DNA of 8,633 nt from Bacteroidales bacterium (GCA_028701945.1 JAQVPT010000146.1:1-8633), one strand, 5' to 3'; positions 1-7,975 are shown, counted from the stretch's first letter. Translations and numbers: made by a program. Notes: generated by a model from the letters alone, not told the origin.

Positions 1-296
1 AGAAAATGTTTGAAAGTCGTCTGTTTTTTGTCGATAAACTTATTGATATGGGTGCACAAATAATCTTATGCGACCCACATAGAGCAACAGTTATCGGAAT
101 GGATAAACAAATCAGACTTAGAGGAACAACAATGCAATCTCCCGATATTCGTGCTGGTATGGCTTTGCTTATTGCCGCAATGTCTGCCGAAGGCGATAGT
201 ATTATTCATAATATTGAACAAATTGACAGAGGTTATGAAAATATTGATGTCCGACTTAATAATCTTGGTGCAAAAATTGAGCGGATTAATTATTAA
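1..296 (+). CDS. murA: UDP-N-acetylglucosamine 1-carboxyvinyltransferase (MurA), C-terminal fragment
   Basis: This is the last roughly 97 residues of MurA, which transfers enolpyruvate from PEP to UDP-GlcNAc in the cytoplasm, the first committed step of peptidoglycan synthesis. The frame is open to the left edge (a Lys codon at 3-5 precedes the ATG at 6), so that ATG is internal and the rest of the gene, about 430 residues in the family, lies outside the window. The identification rests on the Bacteroidota-type stretch MFESRLFFVDKLIDMGA, then CDPHRATVIG, SPDIRAG (the Arg matches a conserved active-site Arg of the EPSP-synthase fold), AAMSAEGDS, and the closing DRGYENID signature. The catalytic Cys and Asp loops cannot be seen. 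It ends in TAA at 294-296, with no clear terminator before the next gene 62 bp on. The family call is near certain. Confidence 0.95.
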   Translation, partial: KMFESRLFFVDKLIDMGAQIILCDPHRATVIGMDKQIRLRGTTMQSPDIRAGMALLIAAMSAEGDSIIHNIEQIDRGYENIDVRLNNLGAKIERINY

Positions 297-358
297 AATT
301 TTTCAAGCTTATGTTGTTTTGTAATTATCTACACTATTTTATTTCCTAATAATTATTT

Positions 359-1018
359 ATGAAAAGAACTTTTGTTTTAGTATTTGCTCTTATATATGTT
401 GGTTTAAGTTTTGGTCAGAATATAGGAATTGAAATTGGCGACATGGCTCCTGATATTAAATTACCTACACCTCAAGGAGACTCTGTGAATTTGTATTCAT
501 TACGAGGTGAAATAGTTCTTATCGATTTTTGGGCATCTTGGTGCGGCCCCTGTCGTAAAGAAAATCCATCGGTAGTAAAAGCGTATAATGAATTTAAAGA
601 TAAATCATTTACTGTTGGACAAAAATTTACTGTATTTGGTGTTTCTTTGGATAAGAATAAAGCTTCTTGGGAAAAGGCTATAAAAGATGATGGGCTTACT
701 TGGACAAATGTTAGCGACCTTTTATATTGGGATTGTATTTCAGCAAAAGACTATAATGTTAGGGGTATTCCTGCTAATTTCCTTATCGATGGTAGAGGTA
801 TTATTATTGCTAAAAATTTAAGAGGTGATAAACTCGAAAGTGAACTTGCGAAATATGAAACGGTTGATCCCGCAATTGAGTTTGAAGTAGCAATTAAGGA
901 ACTTGAATTAAAATACAATCTTCTTGAAAGTTCTGATAAGTATTCAGATAGAAAAGAATTAAAAAAAATCAAAAAAAATATTAGCTCTTTACAGCAACTT
1001 GTCAAAAAGATCAAATAG
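359..1018 (+). CDS. secreted TlpA/ResA-like thiol-disulfide oxidoreductase with charged C-terminal tail
   Basis: A 219-residue thioredoxin-fold protein, probably periplasmic. Residues 1-20 form a signal peptide (Lys-Arg, then a hydrophobic core ending near SFGQ); no lipobox Cys is seen. The mature part begins with the AhpC/TSA-Redoxin entry motif (GDMAPDIKLPTPQG, 27-40) and carries WASWCGPCRKENP with redox cysteines C62 and C65. The cis-proline loop is VRGIP (P138), followed by NFLID. These are hallmarks of TlpA/ResA proteins, which reduce or isomerise disulfides in exported proteins or apocytochromes; the actual substrate cannot be told. Residues 80-90 look like a small insertion before the VFGVSLDKNKASW strand. 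An extra Cys (C126) lies outside the active site. After about residue 160 a Lys/Glu-rich helical tail of some 55 residues (PAIEFEVAIKELELKY to the end) extends past the fold. The start is the ATG before the signal peptide. The neighbours do not indicate a partner. Confidence 0.9.
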   Translation: MKRTFVLVFALIYVGLSFGQNIGIEIGDMAPDIKLPTPQGDSVNLYSLRGEIVLIDFWASWCGPCRKENPSVVKAYNEFKDKSFTVGQKFTVFGVSLDKNKASWEKAIKDDGLTWTNVSDLLYWDCISAKDYNVRGIPANFLIDGRGIIIAKNLRGDKLESELAKYETVDPAIEFEVAIKELELKYNLLESSDKYSDRKELKKIKKNISSLQQLVKKIK

Positions 1019-1108
1019 TCTGACAATAACTCATGTTTTGCTGTCAAAATGACGTAAATATCTATTGGCAATGAATTTGATAGTAGGCTGAAAAAAATAC
1101 GCATAGTG

Positions 1109-1717
1109 ATGAAAGAAAATGAAGATGAAAAAATAGATGCCCACGAAAATATTGACAATATTGATAATGGGGAAAATATAGAAAATTCGGATAATTCAAC
1201 CGATAAGAAGACAAGCGCTCAAAAATCAAAAAAAGCAAAGTTTAAATCTTCTGAGGACAAGTTAAAAGATGAGAATATTGCATTATCAGAAGCTCACGAT
1301 GAACTTAAAGATAAGTATCTACGACTTATTGCAGAGTATGATAATTATCGTAAGCGCACCACAAAAGAAAAAATTGAGTTGCGTGAATTAACAAAATCTG
1401 CAATTATATTTGATTTTCTTGATATAATTGATGATGTTGATAGAGCTATTTTGCATGTTGATGATATTAAAGATATTGATGCAACGATAGAAGGTGTGAA
1501 ACTTATTAATAGTAAGTTTAAAGATTTTCTTAAATCCCAAGGGATTGAGGAAATTGCTGCGATAGATAAAGTTTTTGATACGGATTTACATGAAGCAGTA
1601 ACAAAATTTCCTGTTGAGGAAGATGATAAAAGGGGTAAAGTAATTGACGTTGTTCAAAAAGGTTATAAAATTAACGACAGAGTTATCAGATTTGCTAAAG
1701 TTGTCGTCGGAGAATAA
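1109..1717 (+). CDS. grpE: nucleotide exchange factor GrpE
   Basis: GrpE releases ADP from DnaK (Hsp70) in the cytoplasm, driving the chaperone cycle together with DnaJ. Numbering from the ATG at 1109 gives 202 residues. Residues 1-55 are a disordered Asp/Glu/Asn/Lys-rich tail with repeated ENI/DNI words. From about 57 a long heptad-like helix runs through LKDKYLRLIAEYDNYRKRT, the dimer stalk. Next come FLDIIDDVDRAI (103-114), the family element GVKLI (129-133), and the beta-domain signature with DLHEAV and GYKINDRVIRFAKVVVGE, which reaches DnaK. Length is normal for the family. A GTG at 1106 lies directly before the ATG and would add one Met; I prefer the ATG. The stop is 6 bp before dnaJ, so the two are almost certainly co-translated. 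No CIRCE element (TTAGCACTC-N9-GAGTGCTAA) is visible upstream. Confidence 0.96.
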   Translation: MKENEDEKIDAHENIDNIDNGENIENSDNSTDKKTSAQKSKKAKFKSSEDKLKDENIALSEAHDELKDKYLRLIAEYDNYRKRTTKEKIELRELTKSAIIFDFLDIIDDVDRAILHVDDIKDIDATIEGVKLINSKFKDFLKSQGIEEIAAIDKVFDTDLHEAVTKFPVEEDDKRGKVIDVVQKGYKINDRVIRFAKVVVGE

Positions 1718-1723
1718 AAAAAG

Positions 1724-2884
1724 ATGAGTAAAAGAGACTATTACGAAGTATTAGAGGTAAGTAAAGATGCAAGTCCTGAACAGATAAAGAAAGCTTATCG
1801 CCAAAAAGCCATTAAATTTCACCCAGATAAAAATCCTGGCGATGCAAGTGCTGAAGATAAATTTAAGGAAGCTGCCGAAGCTTACGAGATACTTAGTAAT
1901 GCTGACAAAAAGTCGAGATACGACCAATTTGGACATGCTGGCTTGTCAGGAGCGGGCGGAGGCGGATATGGCGGAGGAATGAGCTTTGAGGATATCTTCT
2001 CTAGATTTGGCGATGTTTTTGGCGACGGATTTGGTGGTGGATTTGGTAGTTTTTTTGGAGGAGGTGGGTCTTCTGGAGGTTCGCGTAGGCGTGTCAATAA
2101 AGGAACAAACCTTAGAGTTACTGTCAAATTAACTCTCGACGAAATTGCTAATGGCACAACAAAAAAAATCAAGCTGAAAAAATATGTCGCCTGTAACGCA
2201 TGTAAAGGAACGGGTGAAAAAGACGGTAGTTCCAGTAAAACATGTCCTACTTGTAATGGGAGAGGTACTCAAACAAGAGTAGTTAATACTATGCTTGGGC
2301 AAATGCAGACTTCCACAACTTGCACTACTTGTGGCGGAGAAGGAAAAATAATTTCCGAAAAATGTAATACTTGTTTTGGTGAAGGTGTTGTTAATGGTGA
2401 AGAACTCGTTGAATTAAAAATCCCTGCAGGTGTTAGTGAAGGCGTGCAATTGTCAGTGTCAGGAAAAGGTAATGCTGCACGTAGAGGTGGTATTAATGGC
2501 GATTTGCTCGTGCTAATAAAAGAAGTTGCACATCCAGATTTTCACAGAGAAGAAGATGATTTGATATATAATCTTTTTATTAGTATTCCTGATGCAATTA
2601 CAGGAACACATGTCGAGATTCCGACTCTCCAAAATAAAGTTAAAATTAAAATTGATGCTGGTACTCAGTCGGGTAAAACTCTGAGGCTCAGGAGTAAAGG
2701 CTTGCCTAATCTTAACGGATATTCAAAGGGAGACCTTCTCGTTCGTATTAATGTTTTTATCCCTACATCTATTACAAAAGAAGATAAGAAACTGTTAGAG
2801 CAATTGAAACAATCTGATAGTTTTAATCCCGAAAATAAAAAACACGAAAGTATTTTTGATAGATTTAAAGGATATTTTTCGTAA
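1724..2884 (+). CDS. dnaJ: chaperone protein DnaJ (Hsp40, type I)
   Basis: DnaJ delivers unfolded clients to DnaK and stimulates its ATPase in the cytoplasm. All type I domains are present in 386 residues. The J domain is 1-70, with the essential HPD at 33-35. A Gly/Phe-rich linker covers about 70-120, including a run of GGGFGSFFGGGG type. The zinc-binding domain has four CxxCxGxG repeats: CNACKGTG (157), CPTCNGRG (174), CTTCGGEG (200) and CNTCFGEG (214), so all eight zinc ligands are intact. C-terminal substrate-binding domains follow from about 228 (VELKIPAGVSEG, GDLLVLIKE, IPTLQ, then GLP and GDLLVRINV) to the end. The ATG at 1724 follows the grpE stop by 6 bp, with the A-rich spacer usual in this phylum. 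dnaK is not in the window. Nothing suggests degeneration. Confidence 0.98.
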   Translation: MSKRDYYEVLEVSKDASPEQIKKAYRQKAIKFHPDKNPGDASAEDKFKEAAEAYEILSNADKKSRYDQFGHAGLSGAGGGGYGGGMSFEDIFSRFGDVFGDGFGGGFGSFFGGGGSSGGSRRRVNKGTNLRVTVKLTLDEIANGTTKKIKLKKYVACNACKGTGEKDGSSSKTCPTCNGRGTQTRVVNTMLGQMQTSTTCTTCGGEGKIISEKCNTCFGEGVVNGEELVELKIPAGVSEGVQLSVSGKGNAARRGGINGDLLVLIKEVAHPDFHREEDDLIYNLFISIPDAITGTHVEIPTLQNKVKIKIDAGTQSGKTLRLRSKGLPNLNGYSKGDLLVRINVFIPTSITKEDKKLLEQLKQSDSFNPENKKHESIFDRFKGYFS

Positions 2885-2924
2885 TTTTTTTCAAGGTCTC
2901 TGTATTTATCTGTAAATTGCATTT

Positions 2925-4727
2925 ATGAAAGAGACAAGTGATATTACTGAAATTGTAAAGGCACTTCCCGAAACTCCGGGAGTTTATAAGTATATTGATC
3001 TAAATGGTGATATAATATACGTTGGGAAAGCAAAAAATCTAAAAAAAAGAGTTAGCTCATACTTTGGTAAGATACACCCGTCTTATAAAACAAATTTACT
3101 TGTTAAACGAATTCACAATATTGAATATATAGTTGTCGATACTGAGGGTGATGCTCTTTTATTGGAAAATATATTGATAAAAAAGCTGAAGCCTAAGTAT
3201 AATGTATTACTTAAAGATGATAAGACTTATCGTTGGTTAATAATTAAAAATGAAAACTTTTCACGGGTTTTTTATACGCGACAAAAAATTGATGATGGCA
3301 GTGAATATTATGGTCCGTTTCCGTCGGTATATACGATAAAGACTTTGCTGTCACTTATCAAGCAATTGTATCCTATTAGAACTTGTAATTTGAATTTGTC
3401 AGAGGAAAATATTAAAGCAGGCAAGTATGCTGTTTGTCTGGAATATCATATTGGCAATTGTAAGGCTCCATGTATTGGTGAAATTGACGAGAAAGCATAT
3501 AACTTATATATTGAGGATATCAGGAATATCGTAAAAGGCGACCTTCATATTGTGCTGCAATATTTAAAGCAAAAAATGCAGAAATATGCATCAGAGTACA
3601 ATTATGAAAAAGCTGCTGGAGTGAAAGACAAAATCGAAATTATTGAGAATTATAAAAGTAAATCAACAATTGTAAATATGGGTATATCTAATGTCGAAGT
3701 ATTTGGTTTTGCAAAAGATATAAACTCTGTATATATTAATTACTTGAAGGTTCAGAATGGTTCTGTTGTGGGAGCACAATCAAAAGAGATTAGGAAAAGA
3801 ATGGATGAGTCTGATGAGGATGTTTTGTCTTTTGCAATTGTGGAGTTTAGAAATATGTTTGGTAGTAATGCAAAAGATATTATTGTTCCATTTATGCCCG
3901 AATATAGACTTGAATATCTTAATTTTCTTGTTCCCGAAAGGGGCGATAAACGTAAACTATTAGATTTAGCTCAACGAAATGCAAAATTTTTTATGCTGGA
4001 AAAACATAAGCAAATCGAAAATAAAAATCCTGAAAAGCATATTACTCGTAAGCTTGAAACATTAAAAAAAGATCTTCATTTAAAAGATTTGCCTGTGCAT
4101 ATTGAGTGTTTTGATAATAGCAATATTCAAGGCACAAATCCTGTTGCAGCCTGTGTGGTTTTTCGAAATGCAAGACCTGCAAAAAGAGATTACAGGCATT
4201 ATAATATAAAAACTGTAATTGGTGCAGACGACTATGCTTCGATGAGAGAAATTGTATTTCGTCGTTATAAAAGATTACTAGACGAAAACCAATCTTTGCC
4301 CCAGCTTATTATTGTTGATGGTGGCAAAGGTCAGTTAAGCTCAGCCGTACAAAGTCTTAAAGAACTTGACGTGTATGGAAAAGTTTCGATTATTGGAATT
4401 GCTGAAAGATTAGAAGAGATATATTTCCCTGGAGACCCCACTCCGTTATATCTGGATAAAAATTCTGAATCACTTAAACTTATTCAGCAAGCAAGAGACG
4501 AAGCCCATCGGTTTGGAATAAGTTTTCATCGGGACAAAAGATCCCAAAATTTTATTAAATCTGAGCTAAACGATATTCATGGAGTTGGTCCCAAAACCAT
4601 ACAGGAATTACTTAAAACATTTAAGTCCGTTTCAAATATTAAACTTACAAGTTTGCAAGAACTTGAGAAAGTGGTTGGGAATGCAAAAGCAAAAATAATT
4701 TACGGTTTTTTCAATAAGGACAGATAA
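2925..4727 (+). CDS. uvrC: excinuclease ABC subunit C (UvrC)
   Basis: UvrC makes the two incisions flanking DNA damage in nucleotide excision repair, working with UvrA and UvrB. The 600-residue protein is full length. The N-terminal GIY-YIG nuclease (3' incision) shows PETPGVYKY (16-24), IIYVGKAKNLKKRV (30-43) and the conserved Glu in LLLENILIKKLKPKYN (E81). Cysteines C154, C171, C179 and C183 match the four-Cys pattern tied to an iron-sulfur cluster in UvrC proteins. A UVR motif that binds UvrB lies at about 207-242 (YNYEKAAGVKDKI). The C-terminal RNase H-like nuclease (5' incision) keeps FDNSN (D397), IVDGGKGQL (D465) and RDEAHRFGISFHR (H528, H535). Two helix-hairpin-helix units end the protein (HGVGPKTIQELL, then about 574-596). 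It starts 40 bp after dnaJ with no visible terminator between, so read-through is likely. Its 3' end runs straight into the shared hairpin. Confidence 0.98.
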   Translation: MKETSDITEIVKALPETPGVYKYIDLNGDIIYVGKAKNLKKRVSSYFGKIHPSYKTNLLVKRIHNIEYIVVDTEGDALLLENILIKKLKPKYNVLLKDDKTYRWLIIKNENFSRVFYTRQKIDDGSEYYGPFPSVYTIKTLLSLIKQLYPIRTCNLNLSEENIKAGKYAVCLEYHIGNCKAPCIGEIDEKAYNLYIEDIRNIVKGDLHIVLQYLKQKMQKYASEYNYEKAAGVKDKIEIIENYKSKSTIVNMGISNVEVFGFAKDINSVYINYLKVQNGSVVGAQSKEIRKRMDESDEDVLSFAIVEFRNMFGSNAKDIIVPFMPEYRLEYLNFLVPERGDKRKLLDLAQRNAKFFMLEKHKQIENKNPEKHITRKLETLKKDLHLKDLPVHIECFDNSNIQGTNPVAACVVFRNARPAKRDYRHYNIKTVIGADDYASMREIVFRRYKRLLDENQSLPQLIIVDGGKGQLSSAVQSLKELDVYGKVSIIGIAERLEEIYFPGDPTPLYLDKNSESLKLIQQARDEAHRFGISFHRDKRSQNFIKSELNDIHGVGPKTIQELLKTFKSVSNIKLTSLQELEKVVGNAKAKIIYGFFNKDR

Positions 4728-4728
4728 A

Positions 4729-4758
4729 AAAAGGGCTAAATATTATTTTAGCCCTTTT
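4729..4758. terminator. bidirectional intrinsic terminator between convergent uvrC and secDF
   Basis: A perfect 12-bp inverted repeat, AAAAGGGCTAAA (4729-4740) and TTTAGCCCTTTT (4747-4758), encloses a 6-nt loop TATTAT. Flanking A and T runs give a GC-containing stem with a U-rich tail on either strand. It begins 2 bases after the uvrC stop and lies 20 bp beyond the secDF stop, so it is well placed to end both convergent transcripts. The termination role is inferred from structure and position. Confidence 0.9.
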
Positions 4759-4778
4759 ATATTTTATGTCTGTACTAT

Positions 4779-7700
4779 TTATTTTACTGTTTTTTTCTTC
4801 TTCATGAAATCATAAGCCAATGGTGTAGCAACAAATATTGATGAATAAGTACCAATAATAACACCAATTAGTAATGCAAATGTAAATCCACGAATAACTT
4901 CACCTCCGAATATAAAGATTGCAAGTAATACAACGAATGTACTTAATGAGGTGTTTATTGTACGGCTAATTGTTGAATTGATAGCAGAGTTCATCACATC
5001 CTCGGTTCCACGTTTTTTGTATAAGCCAAGGTATTCTCTCAAGCGGTCAAACACAACCACGGTATCGTTAATAGAGTATCCTACCACCGTAAGAATAGCT
5101 GCAATAAATGCTTGGTCAAGCTCCATATTAAACGGCATGATAGAGAATAGTAATGAATATATTCCTAAAACAATGATTACGTCATGAATAAGAGAGATTA
5201 AAGCACCAAGAGAGTATTGCCATTTTCTAAACCTTAAAAGTATGTATAAGAACATAACAATAAGTCCTAGGGTAATTGCAATTATAGATTTAGATTTAAT
5301 GTCATCAGCTACTGTTGGTCCAACTTTTTGTGAAGTTTGGCGATAGTCTGTAAAGAAGTCATCCAAGCTAACATCATCTCCCAACATTGGTTTTAAGCCT
5401 ACATATAATAATGAGTCAGCTTCGTTATCAGCAAAATTATCGTTAATTTTATAATTGGTTGATATCTTAACTTGATTTGAACCACCAAATGTTTTAACTA
5501 GTGGACGGTCTCCATATATCCCTTCTAATTGATCACCAATTTCACTCGGTACAACAGCTTGGTCGAATGAAACAATATAATTACGTCCACCCGTGAAGTC
5601 GATACCTGGGTTTAATCCTCTTGTGAAAAGAGAAGTTAAGCTAACTAAGATTAAAATCCCTGATACAACATAAGCAATTTTACGTTTAGTAATAAAATTA
5701 ATGTTGAGATTCTGGAATGCATTTAGAGTAAGTTTATTGCCAAAAGTCATTTTTTTGTCTTTCGCAAGTATTGTTGAGATAACTATTCTTGTTATAAATA
5801 TCGCAGTAAACAATGAACTAAGGATACCTATAATTAAAGTTGTTGCAAAACCTTTAACTGGTCCAACACCAAAATTAAGAAGAATAATACCAATCAGTAA
5901 AGTTGTAACGTTCGAGTCGATAATTGCAGAATATGCGTTTTTGTAACCATCTGTAACAGCAGTTTTAATAGCTTTGCCAGCTCGCATTTCTTCACGAATA
6001 CGCTCGTAAATAAGCACGTTGGCATCTACCGACATACCAATGGTTAAGACTATACCCGCTATACCAGGTAGAGTAAGCACCGCTCCAAGTGAGGCAAGTA
6101 CTCCAAATATTAGAAATAGGTTTGTTACTAAAGCAATATCGGCAACTACACCAGCTTTTCCATAATAGAACATCATATAAATTAGAACAAGAATAAATGC
6201 GATGACAAATGAATTTAATCCTGAGTCAATAGCTTTATGTCCAAGTGAAGGACCAACGATTTCTTTTGAAAGAATATTTGCAGGTGCTGGCATTTTACCA
6301 GATTTAAGAACGTTTGCAAGGTCAGTAGCTTCGTCAAGAGTGAAATTACCACTAATCATTGAGCGTCCTCCAGTAATCTCTTCGCTAACTGTTGGCCATG
6401 AGTAAGCATAACCATCAAGTACGATTGCGATGCTACCTTTTGTTTGGCTTCCAGCATATTTATCTGCAATTGCTCTGGTGATTCTTGCCCATTCTGTTGA
6501 GCCTGAACCGTTCATTGTCATTGTAACTTGTGGAATTGCTTGATTTTGACCGAATTCTTGTTTTGCATCAGTAATTACGTCTCCATTTAAAACAGCTCTA
6601 CCATCTTTACTCTTTTTAAGAGCAATTAGTTCATAGTATCCAGGAGCATTGTCAGATGGTTTGAAACCCCAGGCAAATACAAGGTCGCTTGGGAAAAGTC
6701 TTTTTACAGATTCTCTACTTAGATCTGCCATTATTGATGCCATATCACCTTCTTTGGCATATCCTACAATAGGACCATAGATAGATACGTTACCAACTTG
6801 TGGACGAAGTCTCTCGAAAAGAGATAAACCTGATTTGGCATTAGCCTCAATATCAGTTTTAGCTTCAACTGTGTTTTCTGTTGTATTTGTATCTTCGATT
6901 ATTCCATCTTCAATTATTTCAGCTGCAATAACGTCATCTGCAATAACCTCGTCAGCAATAACCTCATTTGTTACTATATTTGCTTCTGTCTCTGTAATTT
7001 TTCCTGCTTTGCGGTCAATTTCTTTTTGTTCTGCTTCTTTAACTTCGGCAATTAAGATATTTGCTTCGGATAATCTGTCATATATCTCTTCGGCATTGTA
7101 AGTTTCCCAAAATTCGAGAACAGCTGCTTGTCTTAATAAGTCTTCAACACGTTCGGGGTCTTTAATACCAGGTAATTCGATATGAAATACTCCTTTGACG
7201 GCAACATCTCTTTGTATGTTCGGTTGAACGACACCAAAATGGTCAATACGTTTTCTAAGAACGTCAAAAGCATTGTTAATTGCTGCATCATATTGATTGC
7301 TAATGTATGCTATAACTTCTGGGTTAGTAGATTTTATTGTTATTGCCTCTTGGTTGCTGGTTGTGATAAACAGAGCTGCAAGACTTGGTGAATTAGGAGT
7401 GCTTACTGTAGTATAAGCATTGCCAAAAACTTCGATATAGTTTTTTCCTGTTTGCTCTATTGTTTCTTCATTTGCAAGTTTAATTGCTTTTATTAGAGTT
7501 GAATCACTTTGATTGTTCGATAGTGCTTTTATTACATCTTGTGCAGAAATCTCAAGTGTAATGTTCATACCACCTTTTAGGTCAAGACCAAGGTTCATTT
7601 CTCTTTCTTTACAGTCCATATAGGTGTACTTCTTAAATAAAGTATATACAACCTGATTTGACATTGAATCTAGATATCTTTTTGTAATTGAGTCAACAAT

Positions 7701-7871
7701 GTGTATTTTTTCAGACTCTTCAACTTTAATATTCATTGATTCATATTGTGCCGCAGCATATTTGTCAGCTTTACTTTCGACACGTTTTGTCATAAAAGTA
7801 AAAGATAAATAATACAAACAAATCACTGTAAGCAATACTGAAACCGTAATAATCGCTCCTTTGTTACGCAT
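4779..7871 (-). CDS. secDF: protein translocase subunit SecDF (fused SecD-SecF)
   Basis: An inner-membrane RND-type protein that uses the proton gradient to help pull exported proteins out of the SecYEG channel. At 1030 residues it is a single-chain SecD+SecF, common in Bacteroidota. The SecD half (1 to about 705) has TM1 at 6-27, the motif LGLDLKGGMNI (94-104), the large periplasmic P1 region, and five more membrane segments between about 550 and 700 with GMSVDANVLIYERIREE (D616). The SecF half (about 712-1030) has GLNPGIDFTGG (752-762) and six membrane segments, with GYSINDTVVVFDRLREYL (D936) and R970 in ISRTINTS. D616, D936 and R970 appear to match the proton-relay residues known from the Thermus protein. 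Residues 294-348 form an acidic low-complexity insert in P1. The ATG at 7871 directly precedes TM1. Its leader and promoter lie in the 104-bp gap before it, and the shared hairpin ends it. Confidence 0.97.
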   Translation of the reverse strand: MRNKGAIITVSVLLTVICLYYLSFTFMTKRVESKADKYAAAQYESMNIKVEESEKIHIVDSITKRYLDSMSNQVVYTLFKKYTYMDCKEREMNLGLDLKGGMNITLEISAQDVIKALSNNQSDSTLIKAIKLANEETIEQTGKNYIEVFGNAYTTVSTPNSPSLAALFITTSNQEAITIKSTNPEVIAYISNQYDAAINNAFDVLRKRIDHFGVVQPNIQRDVAVKGVFHIELPGIKDPERVEDLLRQAAVLEFWETYNAEEIYDRLSEANILIAEVKEAEQKEIDRKAGKITETEANIVTNEVIADEVIADDVIAAEIIEDGIIEDTNTTENTVEAKTDIEANAKSGLSLFERLRPQVGNVSIYGPIVGYAKEGDMASIMADLSRESVKRLFPSDLVFAWGFKPSDNAPGYYELIALKKSKDGRAVLNGDVITDAKQEFGQNQAIPQVTMTMNGSGSTEWARITRAIADKYAGSQTKGSIAIVLDGYAYSWPTVSEEITGGRSMISGNFTLDEATDLANVLKSGKMPAPANILSKEIVGPSLGHKAIDSGLNSFVIAFILVLIYMMFYYGKAGVVADIALVTNLFLIFGVLASLGAVLTLPGIAGIVLTIGMSVDANVLIYERIREEMRAGKAIKTAVTDGYKNAYSAIIDSNVTTLLIGIILLNFGVGPVKGFATTLIIGILSSLFTAIFITRIVISTILAKDKKMTFGNKLTLNAFQNLNINFITKRKIAYVVSGILILVSLTSLFTRGLNPGIDFTGGRNYIVSFDQAVVPSEIGDQLEGIYGDRPLVKTFGGSNQVKISTNYKINDNFADNEADSLLYVGLKPMLGDDVSLDDFFTDYRQTSQKVGPTVADDIKSKSIIAITLGLIVMFLYILLRFRKWQYSLGALISLIHDVIIVLGIYSLLFSIMPFNMELDQAFIAAILTVVGYSINDTVVVFDRLREYLGLYKKRGTEDVMNSAINSTISRTINTSLSTFVVLLAIFIFGGEVIRGFTFALLIGVIIGTYSSIFVATPLAYDFMKKKKTVK
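6891..6965 (-). repeat. five tandem 15-bp units inside secDF encoding acidic pentapeptides
   Basis: Read on the + strand in 15-base steps the units are ATCTTCGATTATTCC, ATCTTCAATTATTTC, AGCTGCAATAACGTC, ATCTGCAATAACCTC and GTCAGCAATAACCTC. On the coding strand they give EVIAD, EVIAD, DVIAA, EIIED and GIIED (SecDF residues 303-327). The period is exactly five codons, so unit gain or loss would keep the frame. The units have diverged, the last two more so, which suggests an older expansion. The array sits in the periplasmic P1 region and does not interrupt conserved motifs. Confidence 0.85.
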
Positions 7872-7927
7872 GTTTAAATTTTTTTATTAACGTTAACTTA
7901 TAATTTTACATTCATTTTTTAAGTGTG

Positions 7928-7958
7928 CAAAGATATTGATTTTTTACGAAAATACAGA
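7928..7958 (-). promoter_or_regulatory. secDF: likely secDF promoter, Bacteroidota type
   Basis: On the minus strand, TATCTTTG (7928-7935) exactly fits the Bacteroidota -7 consensus TAnnTTTG. Nineteen bases upstream, TCTG (7955-7958) matches the -33 TTTG in three of four positions. Transcription would begin near 7921, leaving a leader of about 50 nt before the secDF ATG. It sits in the gap between the upstream same-strand gene and secDF, suggesting that secDF is transcribed from its own start. Sequence match only. Confidence 0.6.
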
Positions 7959-7975
7959 TTTTACACCAAATTATT

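Noticed and set aside
1021..1053. Short inverted repeats after the thioredoxin-like gene (TGACA at 1021 with TGTCA at 1042; GTCA-AAA-TGAC at 1043-1053), considered as a terminator or heat-shock operator for grpE.
   Set aside because: The stems are only 4-5 bp, without a T-run, and do not resemble CIRCE; they are expected by chance in DNA of this composition.
1072..1079. TGAATTTG upstream of grpE as a -7 promoter element.
   Set aside because: It differs from TAnnTTTG at a conserved base and has no TTTG-like box 19-21 bp upstream.
751..1158. Minus-strand open frame across the 3' half of the thioredoxin-like gene and the grpE start.
   Set aside because: It is antisense to two well-supported genes, and its Ser/Phe/Leu bias reflects complemented A-rich codons.
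1882..2172. Minus-strand open frame opposite dnaJ giving a proline-rich protein.
   Set aside because: It is the antisense reading of the Gly-rich linker codons of dnaJ; the proline richness is only the complement of GGN codons.
6835..7101. Plus-strand open frame opposite the secDF repeat, with Ser/Ile/Ala-rich repeats.
   Set aside because: It is a shadow of the tandem repeat and its surroundings on the coding strand; secDF motifs on both sides show which strand is real.
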